A program made the position numbers and the translations under genes. Under the pieces are notes generated by a model. The model ran no database searches. It saw only the letters and a list, made by a program, of their open reading frames with translations, and was not told where the DNA came from. Below are positions 51,598-61,031 of a DNA stretch of 64,000 nucleotides, piece after piece (the stretch's first letter is position 1; each line of letters begins with the position of its first letter). Source of the DNA: Nautilus pompilius (lineage: Eukaryota > Mollusca > Cephalopoda > Nautilida > Nautilidae); NCBI GenBank assembly GCA_018389105.1, contig JACATO010000589.1, positions 1,166,001-1,230,000 of the forward strand, in the 5' to 3' direction.

Positions 51598-54500
51598 GTA
51601 GAAATCATCCAAATAAAACATGCGTTTACATATGTAATAAACTGGTTTAAAGAATCACAGGTGCGATTGTATCCATAGACGAGTGTAAGATCTAATGTCC
51701 GTTATACGTGAATTAATACAAGACTAGTACATAATTTTACCCTTATTACTCATCTGTCTCAAGTAAGTGACAGTTTTATTGGATAGTCAGACAATTTGCT
51801 ACTAATTTGTTACAAAATCTGAGCGAAATTGTATGAATTGCAGAAGACAATATTTGTTTAGAAAATTGTAAAAATAAACTTACGTGGATTTGGTACAAAA
51901 TTCTTCACGATCATATATTTCAATTGGAATTCTCTCTAAGAAAGAGGAAATTGCAAAATATTTTGGTAAAATAGAATATTTTATCTATAAAATTGTATCA
52001 GTAAGACACTTTAGGCTACCTAATAGTTGCATTAAGCTGAATACCAACCAACGTTTGTTACATTCTTTAAGTAAATTTATCTTTAGCAGAAAAGTTTATT
52101 ATATTATAACAGAAATATTTAGTTGTGATACGTTGTTTTGTAAAGCGTTGCTATGCACAAACATATATTATCTACGTTTATTTTAATAATATAAATTACC
52201 AAAAAAGTTTTTTCATTTGTTTGGTTATGGTCCTAAATTAATAAAACAATTGAGACTTTTTTGCCGATAATGATCCTCTACAGCTTTCATTTGTCGTCAT
52301 ATATAGACTATATTGTTGCAATTTGCTTTACAGTGCCCCAGTGAGCGCTAAACACAATCTTACAAAAATACAAGTTACCATGCCCGGGATGTTTCAGTTA
52401 TTACAAATGTCGTGCTGTCAAACAGAATTTGAAAATATCCATTCATTCCGCTACAGCGTAAAATCAATAGAGAAAATAATTTCTCTTTTCAAAGACTCTG
52501 CCTGCATTACCTGTGCTTAGAGCACCTTCTGGACGTAGTCTCATCAAGCTCTCAAGTAACAGACCAGTGACTTTTATGCCATTACGATTTGTTAGGAGAA
52601 AGATTAAAGCTCGGTGCCACTAAGATGATATTACACACGAGTACTGAAAAGTACGGCGACACTTTTAACAATTTTCTACGACCGACGAGAGAGTTAGCAT
52701 CTCACCTAACCCACTCTAACTCTGGTGGAGCCTAGAGCATAATACTAATGAAACCTTTCGGCCATGGCTGCACACAGAGAATTAACATAAGTAAATAGGC
52801 AACTTATATGACTCAGAAAGGCTATTCCCGTCTACTGAGAACACTTTGCAAGGTATATGGGAGAGGACAGACCAGAGGCGGCGTCAGTTTACAAGACCGT
52901 CATGACAAAAATCAGGAGGTTCACAGGAACTGACGAGACTTGAAGGGCAGCAAGTATAGCAACAACCACCAGTTTTGCAGCACTCTGGAATTTTAAAATT
53001 CCCATTGAAAAACTCGAAATAAATCCACCGAATCTGCATCATCATGATGCTACGTTAATGTATTGAGATACACACCGGCTTGTAGCTTCCTACACGCTGG
53101 ATGGTAAAATTGCCAAACTCGAAAACTTTTACAAGTTGGAATTTTGGTGGATGCCGTCTGAAAATAAACGAAGTACTAGAAATTCCTGTCTAGTGCTAAA
53201 GAAAGGGGTCGAAGAAGAATCGTTTACATGCGTTCTGGTCGCCCTTGTGCTAGAAGATGATCGTGGAGACTGATCCTCTAATTATTCTTTAAATTCGATA
53301 TAACACGTGCAAGTCATCACGTATTATTTATACAGCATGCGGTACAGCGGATGACCGACGAGAACCAAGTTACTTCTCAGCCCACACAATGCTAGTCGTC
53401 GACTGCAGTAAGCAAAACAGAAACTACGACATTTACCTTCTGCTTTTCAGAAAACTACCATTTCCCCCCGGTGTTCAGCTTTTTGCAGTTCTCAAACAGT
53501 GGTTGGCAATGTTCAGCACATGTATTTTACTGAAACATCAGAATCCCCGACAAAATATGTCGGTGGTCAGTCTGATTTCTACTTTGGATGTAACTCTGCT
53601 GAGCACATGTGCTTTCTCTTTGATCATTTCCTCCAAGAAAGCGTACAGTAAACTCACAAACCTCAAGACTCTTTGATACAGATTCTAAGCCAGGAAACAG
53701 CTGCAATACAGCAGACCAGGATTGCTGATCTCTCCAAAGGCAAAGAAAAGCACCACAAAGCACTAACCAAACTAATATTTAGCTATGCTATGACTAGATC
53801 AAAGACAAACAGGTGTTCATTAAAATTTGGGCACCTCTTTACTTATATAAAATCTCTGCATATATTAAATGGCCAAACTATACTGACTATATTGTGCTAA
53901 CTGAACTGATGGTTAGACCATAACAATTAAACAATTATTTAAAGCTGTAGTGTCGACTACTTTGAAAATTGTACACTTTGAAAATAAGAAAATTAAAGTA
54001 CAAACTACACCTTTTGAGAAGAACGATAATTCTAATAACAATTTTATTATCATCATTTACTAGTAAGAAGATAGGTTGTGATTTTCTAAGGATGTGTTAT
54101 TTTATTATACATTGCTCATGAATGGATATTTCGCCGTTAATTAAAATTAGTATAGTAATTTAACATGTCGCAGTTTCTATACACCAGCCAACAGTTAAAA
54201 CAGCTTAGTTAAAATAATTAGATGCGGTTTCATTTTGTCAAGCACTTAGATATATTTTTTTCATATTTACAGTTTTGTTTGCAATCTCGATTTTATCTCA
54301 CAAAGTGATTTTTGTAATCTGCAATAAATAATTTTAGAATGATTTCTCTTTTAAGTTTTATTTAAATAATTAGACAAAATAATATGGCATGGTGCCATTT
54401 TAACTACATTATTTAAATTTTATAAAATTAATTTTGTTTGTAATGTTTATAAATATTTTACCAATGTTAGAATGATTCCAAGCGTACGAAAGGCTGTCTT

Positions 54501-57500
54501 CTATTGCCACCATGTCACGAAAGCGCACAATTCCTTTGATATTCAAGCGCCTGAGCTTAAATGCCATGCAATTGCAGACGTTGACCCCTTCGTTCTCAAG
54601 ATCCTGTTGTGATGGACCAGAAATAATCTGTGGGTCTATTAGGGTTCCGTCCACCAAAACAAAATACAGAGCTTTGGAAATTTCAAACCTATAATTAAAA
54701 AAAAATAAAGAAATAAAACAGAAATAAACGTATGTACCCTGAATATTCCAGGTAGATAATTCTATTTCCATAATTTATAATGTGATATTCATAAAATTGT
54801 GAAAATTATATTATACACTGGTGTCCACAAATGAAGCAGAAAATGGTAAATACAAATATATTTACGTGAGAGTTTAATCTGCAATCTATCAACATAAGCT
54901 GTTTCTCATGCAGCACAATTTTAATAAAAATATTCAAGTGATTTCTAGTAAAAACAGATGTTACCTTCGATATAGAAAAAAATTACTGGCTTGACTTTAT
55001 ATTACTTGTAAGTTACAATTGGATGACGGTATTTTAGCAGATTCTCTAAGGGGGGTAACTATTGATAAAATAGATGCCAATCCAGCTGGTAGAATAGCTA
55101 AATGGAAAACTGAAGCATCGTTTTTTTGTTATGTAGACAATCAGAAGTGCGTGAGGTTTTGCTCGAAGACTCGTCAAAAGTTGCGTACTGGCCTAGAGAG
55201 AACGTAGAACACAGAACCAGCTCGCGAATATCAAGGAAGTGATCACTAGGTGTCGCTGGTTAGGAAACTCGGGCTGAAAGGTTATTGGCGTACGTACCTG
55301 CATGTTTCAGGAAGGTAATTATAACTCTGAAGAAGTATTCTTCACGCTCCAAAAATGTATTTGTTTGTTGCATAACTTTTAAGAGTCAGTGTATTTCATA
55401 AGGTTACACTTTTATCTTATGCGGAAAAAAGATTTTTCCCAAGCTCTACCAAAGAGAGGCAGCATGCCGAGAGACTTTTCCAAAAGACGGGTCTCCGCCC
55501 AAAGCAATGTGCATTCGTCAACCATAGCTCTCCTTGTGTCTCTTCACAAATCTACAGGTAGAACTACAGATATCTGGACCTGATCAATCCCTTAGCACGA
55601 CGCAGCATGAAACAAGCAAATTTCTACGTCTTCTATAAAAAAAAAACGTCGATACGTAACAGCGAGTAGGAAATCAATACTTGTAGAAAAGGAGATGTAA
55701 AGAGTTTATCCAATTACTATCATCAAAAGTTAGAGCTCGGACCACATAAGATGTAGGAGCCCTTACAATGAAGTACATCTTAATTGCACTGTCAGGCACG
55801 TCAGCAATTTCTCATTATGTTTGTTGTCGCAAAGTTTAGACTAACCTTTCTTTCTTGGTCAAGCTACTATTTAATCTGTCAATTGCTGATGCCAGGATCC
55901 CTGCTCACTGGTTTAAAGGCAGCGTCAAGATATGTGTTGTAGTCGGTTTATGGGTGAACCCATTGATATTTTAAGCACATTTCACGCCAGTTATTCCTTC
56001 CCTTCGCGCACCGGCACAGACTGCACCTCGCGTTTAGCAAGACAACTCCCGCCTCCCAAATCAAAGACGACAGGATGTCATGTGGAAAAAACGGTATTGC
56101 CGTGCTATCCTGATCACCCGGATCCTTAAGTCATTTGAACATGTTTAGTTTGACTTAGGTTGACCAGTCTGCAGGTTCAGCGGCGCTGCAAGAGAAGTTT
56201 AACACCACTTCTGCAGCCAGGATACAATGCATATGCCAGTCCGAAAGCTGCAGAGATAACCAATGTAAGGCCCCGAGTTGTTGAAACTCTGCTGTTCTAT
56301 GTGATGCGACACCATTCAGACAGGCGAACACGAAACGAGAAATCTAGACATTAACGTTCAGTAAATGGTCAGAATTAAATTATACCCATTTTCACACTCA
56401 TGCAGCTAGTGTTTACAACCAGGGTGCGCCACTTTATTGTGCGTGAATATATAGCAACCACCCCCACCCGAGAAGATGGTTATCTTCCTTACTGATAAAG
56501 TGATACATGATATCAGTTAAGAAGCGATCCGATTTTTCATTATTAGTGGAGCCCATTCTCATTCACATTTTTGCTTATCGGGTTCCTTACGTTTCATGGT
56601 ATTACTCCAGGAAAGACGATCCAACTCAAAGAGCTGGGGTATTTTTAGCATAAATAAGACAAAATAGAAAAAGAAAAAAAAAACAAAAAACAAAGAATGG
56701 TCAGCTTTCTTAAAACAAGACCAATAAAACAATCTTGTAGTTTTCATAAAAAAAGAGAAAATGTAAGATCAAACATGAATTAACCTACATCAATAGTTTT
56801 ACTATAAATGTGTATTGCTTCAACGGTTTTGATCATTTGTAAACTGTATCAATTTCTATTTAATTTTTATGTTTATTATTTTTGAAGTAATTAAATTCTC
56901 TCGTTTTACTTTCCTTGGGCGTCGTCGATTGTATTAATTAATTCCTAGTTCCTTCTTTATGAAGAGATCACTTCTGCGTTGCAAGCTTCTTTATTGAAGT
57001 CAATTCAATAAACACGGAAACAATAAAATATTCAAAAGCCGAAAAGAAAATGTATTGGTTTAGCATAAATATTTAGCAGAGCCAATCTTTAAAAGATTTT
57101 CACGAATATATTTGTACATATTTTAACAATAAAATATGTAAATGGGAAAATACGTTACTCAGAATCAAATAACAAAAGAAAAGGATTGGATATGAGAGGA
57201 AACTGGCCATTATTTATGAAAACTGGCAAAACAATGAATTATAATTAAAAACAAAAAATTTAAATCTTAGAAATAATAGGAGATAATATTTCACCATTGA
57301 AATTACTGAAGATAATTTAAAGGTTAAATATGTAAGTAAATAGTATTGTAAACTTTCAAATACTTTTTGATTGTAGGGCTTTACAAAGTTTGAAAATTAA
57401 ACTAACAGTGTTTATGAATAGGAGGTTTTGTGTTTACCAAACAGGTATGATTGTTCAGTGACTTACATATTCTGGAGTGCGTGATAGGTCTAGTGGTTAC

Positions 57501-58949
57501 ACTCTTGAGATTGAGAACCGTTTCAGGTAAACAAAACCATTCTGGACGTAATGTAGAGAACAATAGGTGTTTTACCACTCGTTCCTCCTTGTAAAGCAAC
57601 CACATAGGGCTCTCTCCCATAATTCACGTCCGAATACTGTTTTCCTTTTCAGCTCTGGAATGATTTGGGTGGACGGCTACCTCATATATCACACCCGCTC
57701 CCACAGCAGAAGGATAATTCTCACTTGAAAACAACTACGACGGCCGAATGTGGGATCGCTTTACTTGCACCACAAATAAATCCTAAAATGAGCCCACAAA
57801 AATTAGTGCTGTGTTAGCCATTAAAATCTCTTCACAACACGCGCACCTGACTTCGGTCTAAACCGAAAGATCAGCTTGCTCCCTTAAAAGAAAATCAATA
57901 GCCAGAGTTCGCTTCCCGTGGAAATGGCTCGGTTTTATGAACCATCTTAGAATAGCTTCTTCTCGATACTCTTCCCTAGCCAGCTGAACTGGTTTCGTTC
58001 CAGCAATGCTGTTTTCCGACAGCTCTAAAGGTGAAGATCTTTAATAGGGACTTCCATATCCAAATCATGTGTTCCGGGCCCCACGTGACGCGGGGCGGGC
58101 AACCACGGAATTACGCTCGGCGTACATCGCCAAATACAACTTGTCTCTCTCTTTTTTTTTATTTTGACATAAATAATAATGGTAGATTTGAATAAAAGTA
58201 ATTTATATGCTTAAATGTTTTCACAAAAACGCATGCTAGAGAGATTTAATCTCAAGAACTGGCGACCGACCTTCAGCTAGAATGACAGTCGGAAAGATCC
58301 GATATGATGTGAAATTGCTAACACTACTTAAACAAAGCTGCCACTCTGCACTAACTGACGAAAATCACATGGGGAGACAATCCAGTTCGTATCGTTGGTG
58401 GCAGTCGGTTCCGGGAGCAACCACTGGAGCTCCGATAATTTGGCATCGACTTAATGCTAGATAATTTTTTGTCACTAGAAATCAGTCTGTTTAATTTTCA
58501 TTGAGTCTTCTCTTTGACGTTGAAATCAGTCTCTTGGATACACATATTCGGGTAGCATTGATCACATCTAGTTTAAACTCTGTTATTATAGTCTAGTCAG
58601 TCAATTATATTAATGGTTAACGTTTCACTCACAAACCAATAATAAGTAAAAAAAAAATATTCACTTAAAGTTGTAAAACCAAAAGTATATTAACGAATAA
58701 AATATAATTTTTGCTAAATGTTCCAGCAAGGAAGCAAATCTGTCCACTAACCGTTTAGACACTTTATTTTTTTAAAAAATCTATACCTTTAAGATTATTT
58801 TACGTACGATTTACTTTAATTTCTCGCCGTTATGAGAATAAATAAAGCACAAAGACAGCCGTGTTCTTACCCATCAGCAGAGATGTATCTTTGAGTTTTC
58901 GCAAAGACTATTTGGACCGAACAGTTAGCAAGGCACGTCGTGTTCTGTC
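32443..58949 (-). CDS. Multi-exon type I membrane protein with four tandem modules (5' incomplete)
   Basis: Ten exons join in one reading frame of about 478 codons: 58,871-58,949; 54,462-54,688; 51,884-51,935; 50,493-50,722; 49,111-49,156; 43,742-43,980; 40,342-40,456; 39,606-39,783; 33,708-33,799; 32,443-32,623. Intron phases run 1,2,1,2,1,2,1,2,0,2 and every junction is compatible. Each pair of the first eight exons makes one module of roughly 90-100 residues. The ninth encodes a transmembrane helix and the tenth a 59-residue tail. So the product is probably a plasma-membrane protein with a repeated extracellular part. The family is not recognised. The Cys-Asn-Cys plus hydrophobic strand pattern recalls NTR modules and the strand pattern recalls SEA-type modules. 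The signal peptide and start codon were not found; more modules may lie upstream. Confidence 0.75.
33708..33799 (-). CDS. Transmembrane exon
   Basis: A strong acceptor (CTATGTTTTCCGTTTTACAG) and donor (ATGAG|GTAAGG) bound 92 nt in phase 0 to 2. The translation begins 'KLLK', then has about 20 uncharged residues ('ITIGIVFGSFALLLILFITG'), then 'ISIRNMR'. Positive residues follow the helix, as expected for its cytoplasmic side, so type I topology is likely. The join to the tail exon (AG|A gives Arg) is in frame. Confidence 0.85.
35377..35397 (+). repeat. (TC)n microsatellite
   Basis: About ten CT units in the intron upstream of the transmembrane exon. Confidence 0.9.
35874..36035 (-). CDS. Candidate extra exon, phase 1-1, not in the main chain
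   Basis: A good acceptor (CCTCCCTTGTATTACCCAG) and a moderate donor (CTGA|GTAATA) bound 53 open codons beginning 'APVGIRIEVAEYLVNALAMQ'. It has an amphipathic, protein-like composition. It sits in the intron between module D and the transmembrane exon. It would fit after the alternative module-D donor at 39,620 (phase 1), but its own end (phase 1) does not fit the phase-0 transmembrane exon, so another exon would be needed. It may be an alternative exon, a decayed module or chance. Confidence 0.4.
36050..39600. other. Intron sequence with (CA)n
   Basis: Part of the intron between module D and the transmembrane exon. AT-rich; a (CA)n lies at 38,273-38,314. Only motif-free short frames are present. 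Confidence 0.5.
38273..38314 (+). repeat. (CA)n microsatellite
   Basis: About 20 CA units within an intron of the membrane-protein gene. Confidence 0.95.
39606..39783 (-). CDS. Module D, second exon
   Basis: Phase 2 to 0: acceptor CTCGTGTAG|A and strong donor AATGAC|GTAAGT. The 59 residues start 'EQLTRVIYTVIARIENRTLP' and include 'KKLEPKIKIYLGK'. This lines up with 'KLRRLNIKG' of module A and 'LKERSIYIIG' of module C, and resembles the 'K.K..K.YL.LG' strand of netrin-type NTR domains. The Cys-Asn-Cys of A and C is replaced by Thr-Glu-Thr-Phe. A second donor at 39,620 (GACG|GTATCA) would end in phase 1 instead. The chosen donor fits the transmembrane exon directly. Confidence 0.75.
40342..40456 (-). 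CDS. Module D, first exon (start uncertain)
   Basis: Phase 1 to 2 with acceptor AACCTCCACAG|AG and donor TACGTGAA|GTAAAC. It contains 'EPCPEKSATLVNSPASFAIQ' followed by 'MFKVARFTYV', matching the layout of module A's first exon (Cys-rich start, then 'VQIVFAKTQRYI'). The join AA|A gives Lys and continues in frame. An upstream acceptor at 40,512 (CATTGCAG|CTG) would add 18 codons but begins in phase 0, which would then need another exon after module C. Start confidence is therefore lower than for the end. Confidence 0.6.
43742..43980 (-). CDS. Module C, second exon
   Basis: Phase 2 to 1; acceptor CGGCTTTATAG|G, donor AATCCGG|GTGAGT. The 79 residues start 'GIVTQVRFTVSVGEVESS', reach 'IHLSLCNCKALKERSIYIIG' and end 'VLKEAWQKENP'. 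The start aligns with module B ('GIYTEVWYVAE'), and the CNC and AW signatures align with module A. GC-rich relative to the flanking introns, as expected for coding sequence. One of the clearest exons of the gene. Confidence 0.85.
44090..46700. other. Intron sequence, AT-rich, unassigned
   Basis: Lies between the two exons of module C. No other feature is recognised. A minus frame at 46,085-46,360 is arginine-rich without a domain and may belong with the neighbouring Tc1 relic. Confidence 0.4.
46780..47510 (-). pseudogene. Tc1/mariner-like transposase relic in an intron
   Basis: Minus-strand fragments in different frames: 47,400-47,200 reads 'RQRTAKHYLYGLGYRVCLTC' followed by 'KNTLLSSKTETL', resembling the 'RTV..LL...GY......KPLLS.KN...RL' region. 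47,110-47,010 reads 'KPYRRPSGPQCRRFTVKYGS' then 'RSVMVWAA', matching the 'TVK.GG.SVMVWG' strand of Tc1 transposases. Stops and frame changes throughout; inactive. It lies within the intron between the two exons of module C. No inverted repeats recognised. Confidence 0.65.
48530..48752 (-). other. Alternative exon-like stretch (phase 1-2)
   Basis: An acceptor (GCATGTTCCATTGCAG) and a GTGCAC donor bound 73 open codons containing 'SKENAIIVEKLSDNVEPLTR'. Its phases equal those of the exon at 49,111-49,156, so it could replace that exon but not join with it. The plus strand is also open through the same bases (48,407-48,808) and has its own acceptor- and donor-like sites. I prefer the 49,111 exon because of its similarity to module B. 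Confidence 0.25.
49111..49156 (-). CDS. Module C, first exon (46 nt)
   Basis: Phase 1 to 2; acceptor GCATTATGTCCAG|TC, donor TTCAT|GTAAGC. It encodes 'HAASLGTDRENACF', and the join AT|G gives Met before 'GIVTQVRF'. The equivalent exon of module B encodes 'DREEFC' at the same distance from its 'GIYTEV'; the shared 'DRE..C' pattern and identical phases are why I chose this micro-exon. It is too short for ORF-based detection. Confidence 0.65.
49320..50490. other. Intron sequence, AT-rich
   Basis: Nothing assignable between modules B and C. Confidence 0.5.
50493..50722 (-). CDS. Module B, second exon
   Basis: Phase 2 to 1; acceptor GATATTTTCTCAAG|G, donor AATTTGA|GTAAGT. The 76 residues start 'GIYTEVWYVAERDDRTDV', pass 'EEIRRYINSNTSRVSVEA' and end 'IALKNAWVAANL'. 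The end aligns with 'VLKEAWQKENP' (C) and 'SLSYAWNHSNI' (A). The Cys-Asn-Cys position reads Glu-Ala-Gly, so the CXC pair is lost in this module. Strong GC contrast with flanking introns. Confidence 0.85.
51403..51595 (+). repeat. (GA)n microsatellite, two blocks
   Basis: GAGAGA tracts at 51,403-51,506 and 51,566-51,595, interrupted by AGGAGAGG and a unique spacer, within the intron between the two exons of module B. Confidence 0.95.
51884..51935 (-). CDS. Module B, first exon (52 nt)
   Basis: A strong polypyrimidine acceptor (CAATTTCCTCTTTCTTAG) and a strong donor (CCAC|GTAAGT) bound 52 nt in phase 1 to 2. It encodes 'RIPIEIYDREEFCTKS', and the joins give Glu upstream and Thr before 'GIYTEVWYV'. 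Both phases fit the neighbouring exons exactly. This is a micro-exon found only by following phases between modules A and B. Confidence 0.75.
52190..54450. other. Intron sequence between modules A and B
   Basis: A minus-strand stretch at 53,500-53,700 reads protein-like in fragments ('VSLLYAFLEEMIKEKAHVLS') but is interrupted by stops and unmatched by splice phase. It may be an old transposon remnant. The remainder is AT-rich and empty. Confidence 0.4.
54462..54688 (-). CDS. Module A, second exon
   Basis: Phase 2 to 1; acceptor TTTTAATTATAG|G, donor AACATTG|GTAAAA. The 75 residues start 'FEISKALYFVLVDGTLIDPQ', include 'EGVNVCNCMAFKLRRLNIKG' and end 'EDSLSYAWNHSNI'. The order (Val-rich strand, CXC, basic strand ending in Gly, then 'D.SL...W') follows that of the C-terminal NTR domain of netrins, which is the basis of the tentative NTR comparison. 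The join GG|G keeps the frame with the preceding exon. Confidence 0.85.
54700..57470. other. Intron sequence, unassigned
   Basis: Lies between the two exons of module A. AT-rich, with a GC-richer patch at 55,960-56,300 that has no recognisable product. Confidence 0.45.
57478..57545 (+). repeat. tRNA-like SINE head (candidate)
   Basis: GCGTGATAGGTCTAGTGGTT resembles an A-box-containing tRNA-SINE head; about 30 bp on, GAGAACCGTTTCAGG is a poor B-box. The wording is like many animal SINEs, but the body was not recognised. Confidence 0.35.
57640..57785 (+). repeat. SINE-like dispersed repeat, copy 3 (diverged)
   Basis: Contains AGGATAATTCTCACTTGAAA and GACGGCCGAATGTGGGATCG, in the order seen in copy 1 (120-320). 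More diverged than copies 1 and 2. It lies in the intron between the two exons of module A. Confidence 0.5.
58871..58949 (-). CDS. Module A, first exon (first exon found)
   Basis: Phase 1 to 2; acceptor TTTCTGCTCTATTTTAG|GA, donor GATGG|GTAAGA. It encodes 'QNTTCLANCSVQIVFAKTQR' then 'YISAD', with two Cys before a hydrophobic strand and a possible N-glycosylation site (Asn-Thr-Thr). Joined to the next exon it reads 'ADGFEISKALYF' with no gap. Because it starts in phase 1 it needs an upstream exon, which I did not find in the window. Confidence 0.8.
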
Positions 58950-58959
58950 CTAAAATAGA

Positions 58960-60540
58960 GCAGAAAGCAAAGAAAAACGTCTGAGTCTGCATCACTGTAA
59001 TCTCGAGGACTTTTGTTGACCTATAACAAATTTGTACTTGATTATTAAAAGACAGTAGTAAAATAGACGTCTACACTGAATTCAATTCTTCCGCGCGCGC
59101 GATATGGTATCACGAGGTAGTACGCTTCCAAACACTGTGACCGTAAAGCGTACGAGTTTTTAACGGCTGAAGCATGTTGAAGAATTATCCCGCATGTTTC
59201 GGTGACTTTCAAAGGCGTTTTCAGTATTTATGATGTGACGGTGAATCTTACGACGTTAGGCGTAGAGTCGCCGGTTCTAAATTGGTGGCAACCAAGTCAT
59301 GCAGTAAACCGATAACGATTCCGGTTAATCCAGTAGACTCAGTCCAAGACCGGACAGTCTAATCTTTAAGAATTCTATAATGTGGGGGGCACAGAACAGA
59401 ATTCTATGAGCTACTGAAAGCTTCGATCTGCACGGGCAGCCATAAACTACGAGCCGGCTTCGTCGGCGCTATCCCGGACTCTGGCAAATAGCAGAAGAAC
59501 AAAAAATTTTCCATCAGCCTGAACCTCGTGAGCTCCCCCCCAGAAGAGTGGACTTACAGGAATTTTCCTTTAAATAAGAAAATAAAAAGAGCTCCATAAT
59601 CACCATTTCTGTTAAAAGTTCGTTACTTGAACACTTGCAACTCATTAGATGGAGATCCACAAATCCTGCCCAAAACACACAGTATTTCATTTCATGTTAC
59701 GTCAACATAAACTTTGCTTGCGCTGCAGTTTCTACGGTCTGGTGTCAGAAGCCTTCAAAACAGTCAGCACATTATTCGCTATTTCGTTTTTTTTAAACTT
59801 ATCAGTATTTTAATACATACGGGAAACTATTGGAGAAACAAAAGCTCAGGATTAACTAAATTGTGTGCTAGCTTGAATCCGTCAAGTGAATAGCAGTCTA
59901 AAATTATTTTTTAAAATGCACTATTTTCTCAAAAGAGAGCCCAACATTAGCGAGGGAAAGGTTTGGAGTAATAAATAAATAAATAAATAAATAAATAAAT
60001 ATTAACTGGTTGCTATGGTGACAGAACAGACGTAACTCGGACGCCCTGAATGATTTACGGCGAGAAGAAGTTCGTCGGAACAGAACATCTTTTAAGTAAA
60101 GTTAGGTTCCCTCTGCCAAATGTAATTAGCTCCCTGACACTTCTCCGAGCGGTGGCTTCTTTGTCCCCCACAAAAAATAAAGCGGACAAGACAAATCTTC
60201 ACAAAAGATTCCCGCGTTTAGCTCAGGTAAACACAAATCGCTAAATCCAGTATTCAACTCGAAAAATAAGTTTGATCATTTCACATGTTATTATTATTTT
60301 TTTACACCGAAAGACTTCATTCGCGGACAATTTTTAAAAAAATAAAGATTAATAGATAAAAAAGTCTAATAATTTTTGAAGAGGTCATTTAATTGGCTTT
60401 TATTGTTAACCGCAACAAATGAAGGTCAGGAGCCAAGCTACGGGCATAAACCTCCTCGATTAACATTAGGCTCTTTCCCCGCTCCTTGTGGTCGACAGTC
60501 AGACACCAGAACAAAGCGGCTCGGTCGGAGAGATCGGTTT
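58960..60540. other. Unassigned DNA upstream of the first exon found
   Basis: Contains an (AAAT)n microsatellite at 59,969-60,001 and a GC-richer patch near 59,430-59,500. No exon ending in phase 1 was recognised. Confidence 0.4.
59969..60001 (+). repeat. (AAAT)n microsatellite
   Basis: About eight AAAT units. Confidence 0.9.
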
Positions 60541-61031
60541 TGGTTAATGGCAATGGTTCTCCAACTTTCCGATACCGCGAACCCCTAAAATGATAAATGA
60601 ATTTTTGCGGCCCCTTCCCATGAATAAGACTAATGATTTCATCAGGGTTTGGGTTCGCCAAGAAACAGACATTCAGACGGGTGTATTGATTTAAAATAAT
60701 ATTTTTTTAAAACTAAATCAGTAACATTTCATGAACATACGGGCAAATTGCATCGTTCAATATTTTTGTTTGTTGTTGTAATAACAACAGAAAACAAACT
60801 GAAATCAGATTTATTTACAAAGGCTTATTAAGTTTATTAACCCCTATTAAGCTGTTTTCTACCGTAGGACCGGAATATTTTTTCAACAAATCTCTCAGTC
60901 CGGAATTCTGGGTTAGTCCGGAAAATTGGCATGTCTGAATATACCACAAACATTCTAATGGAAAGGATGAGCTCGCTTACTTTTGCATAATTCATAAAAT
61001 ATGGGTGTTATTTTCGAGACAGCCACTCTTA

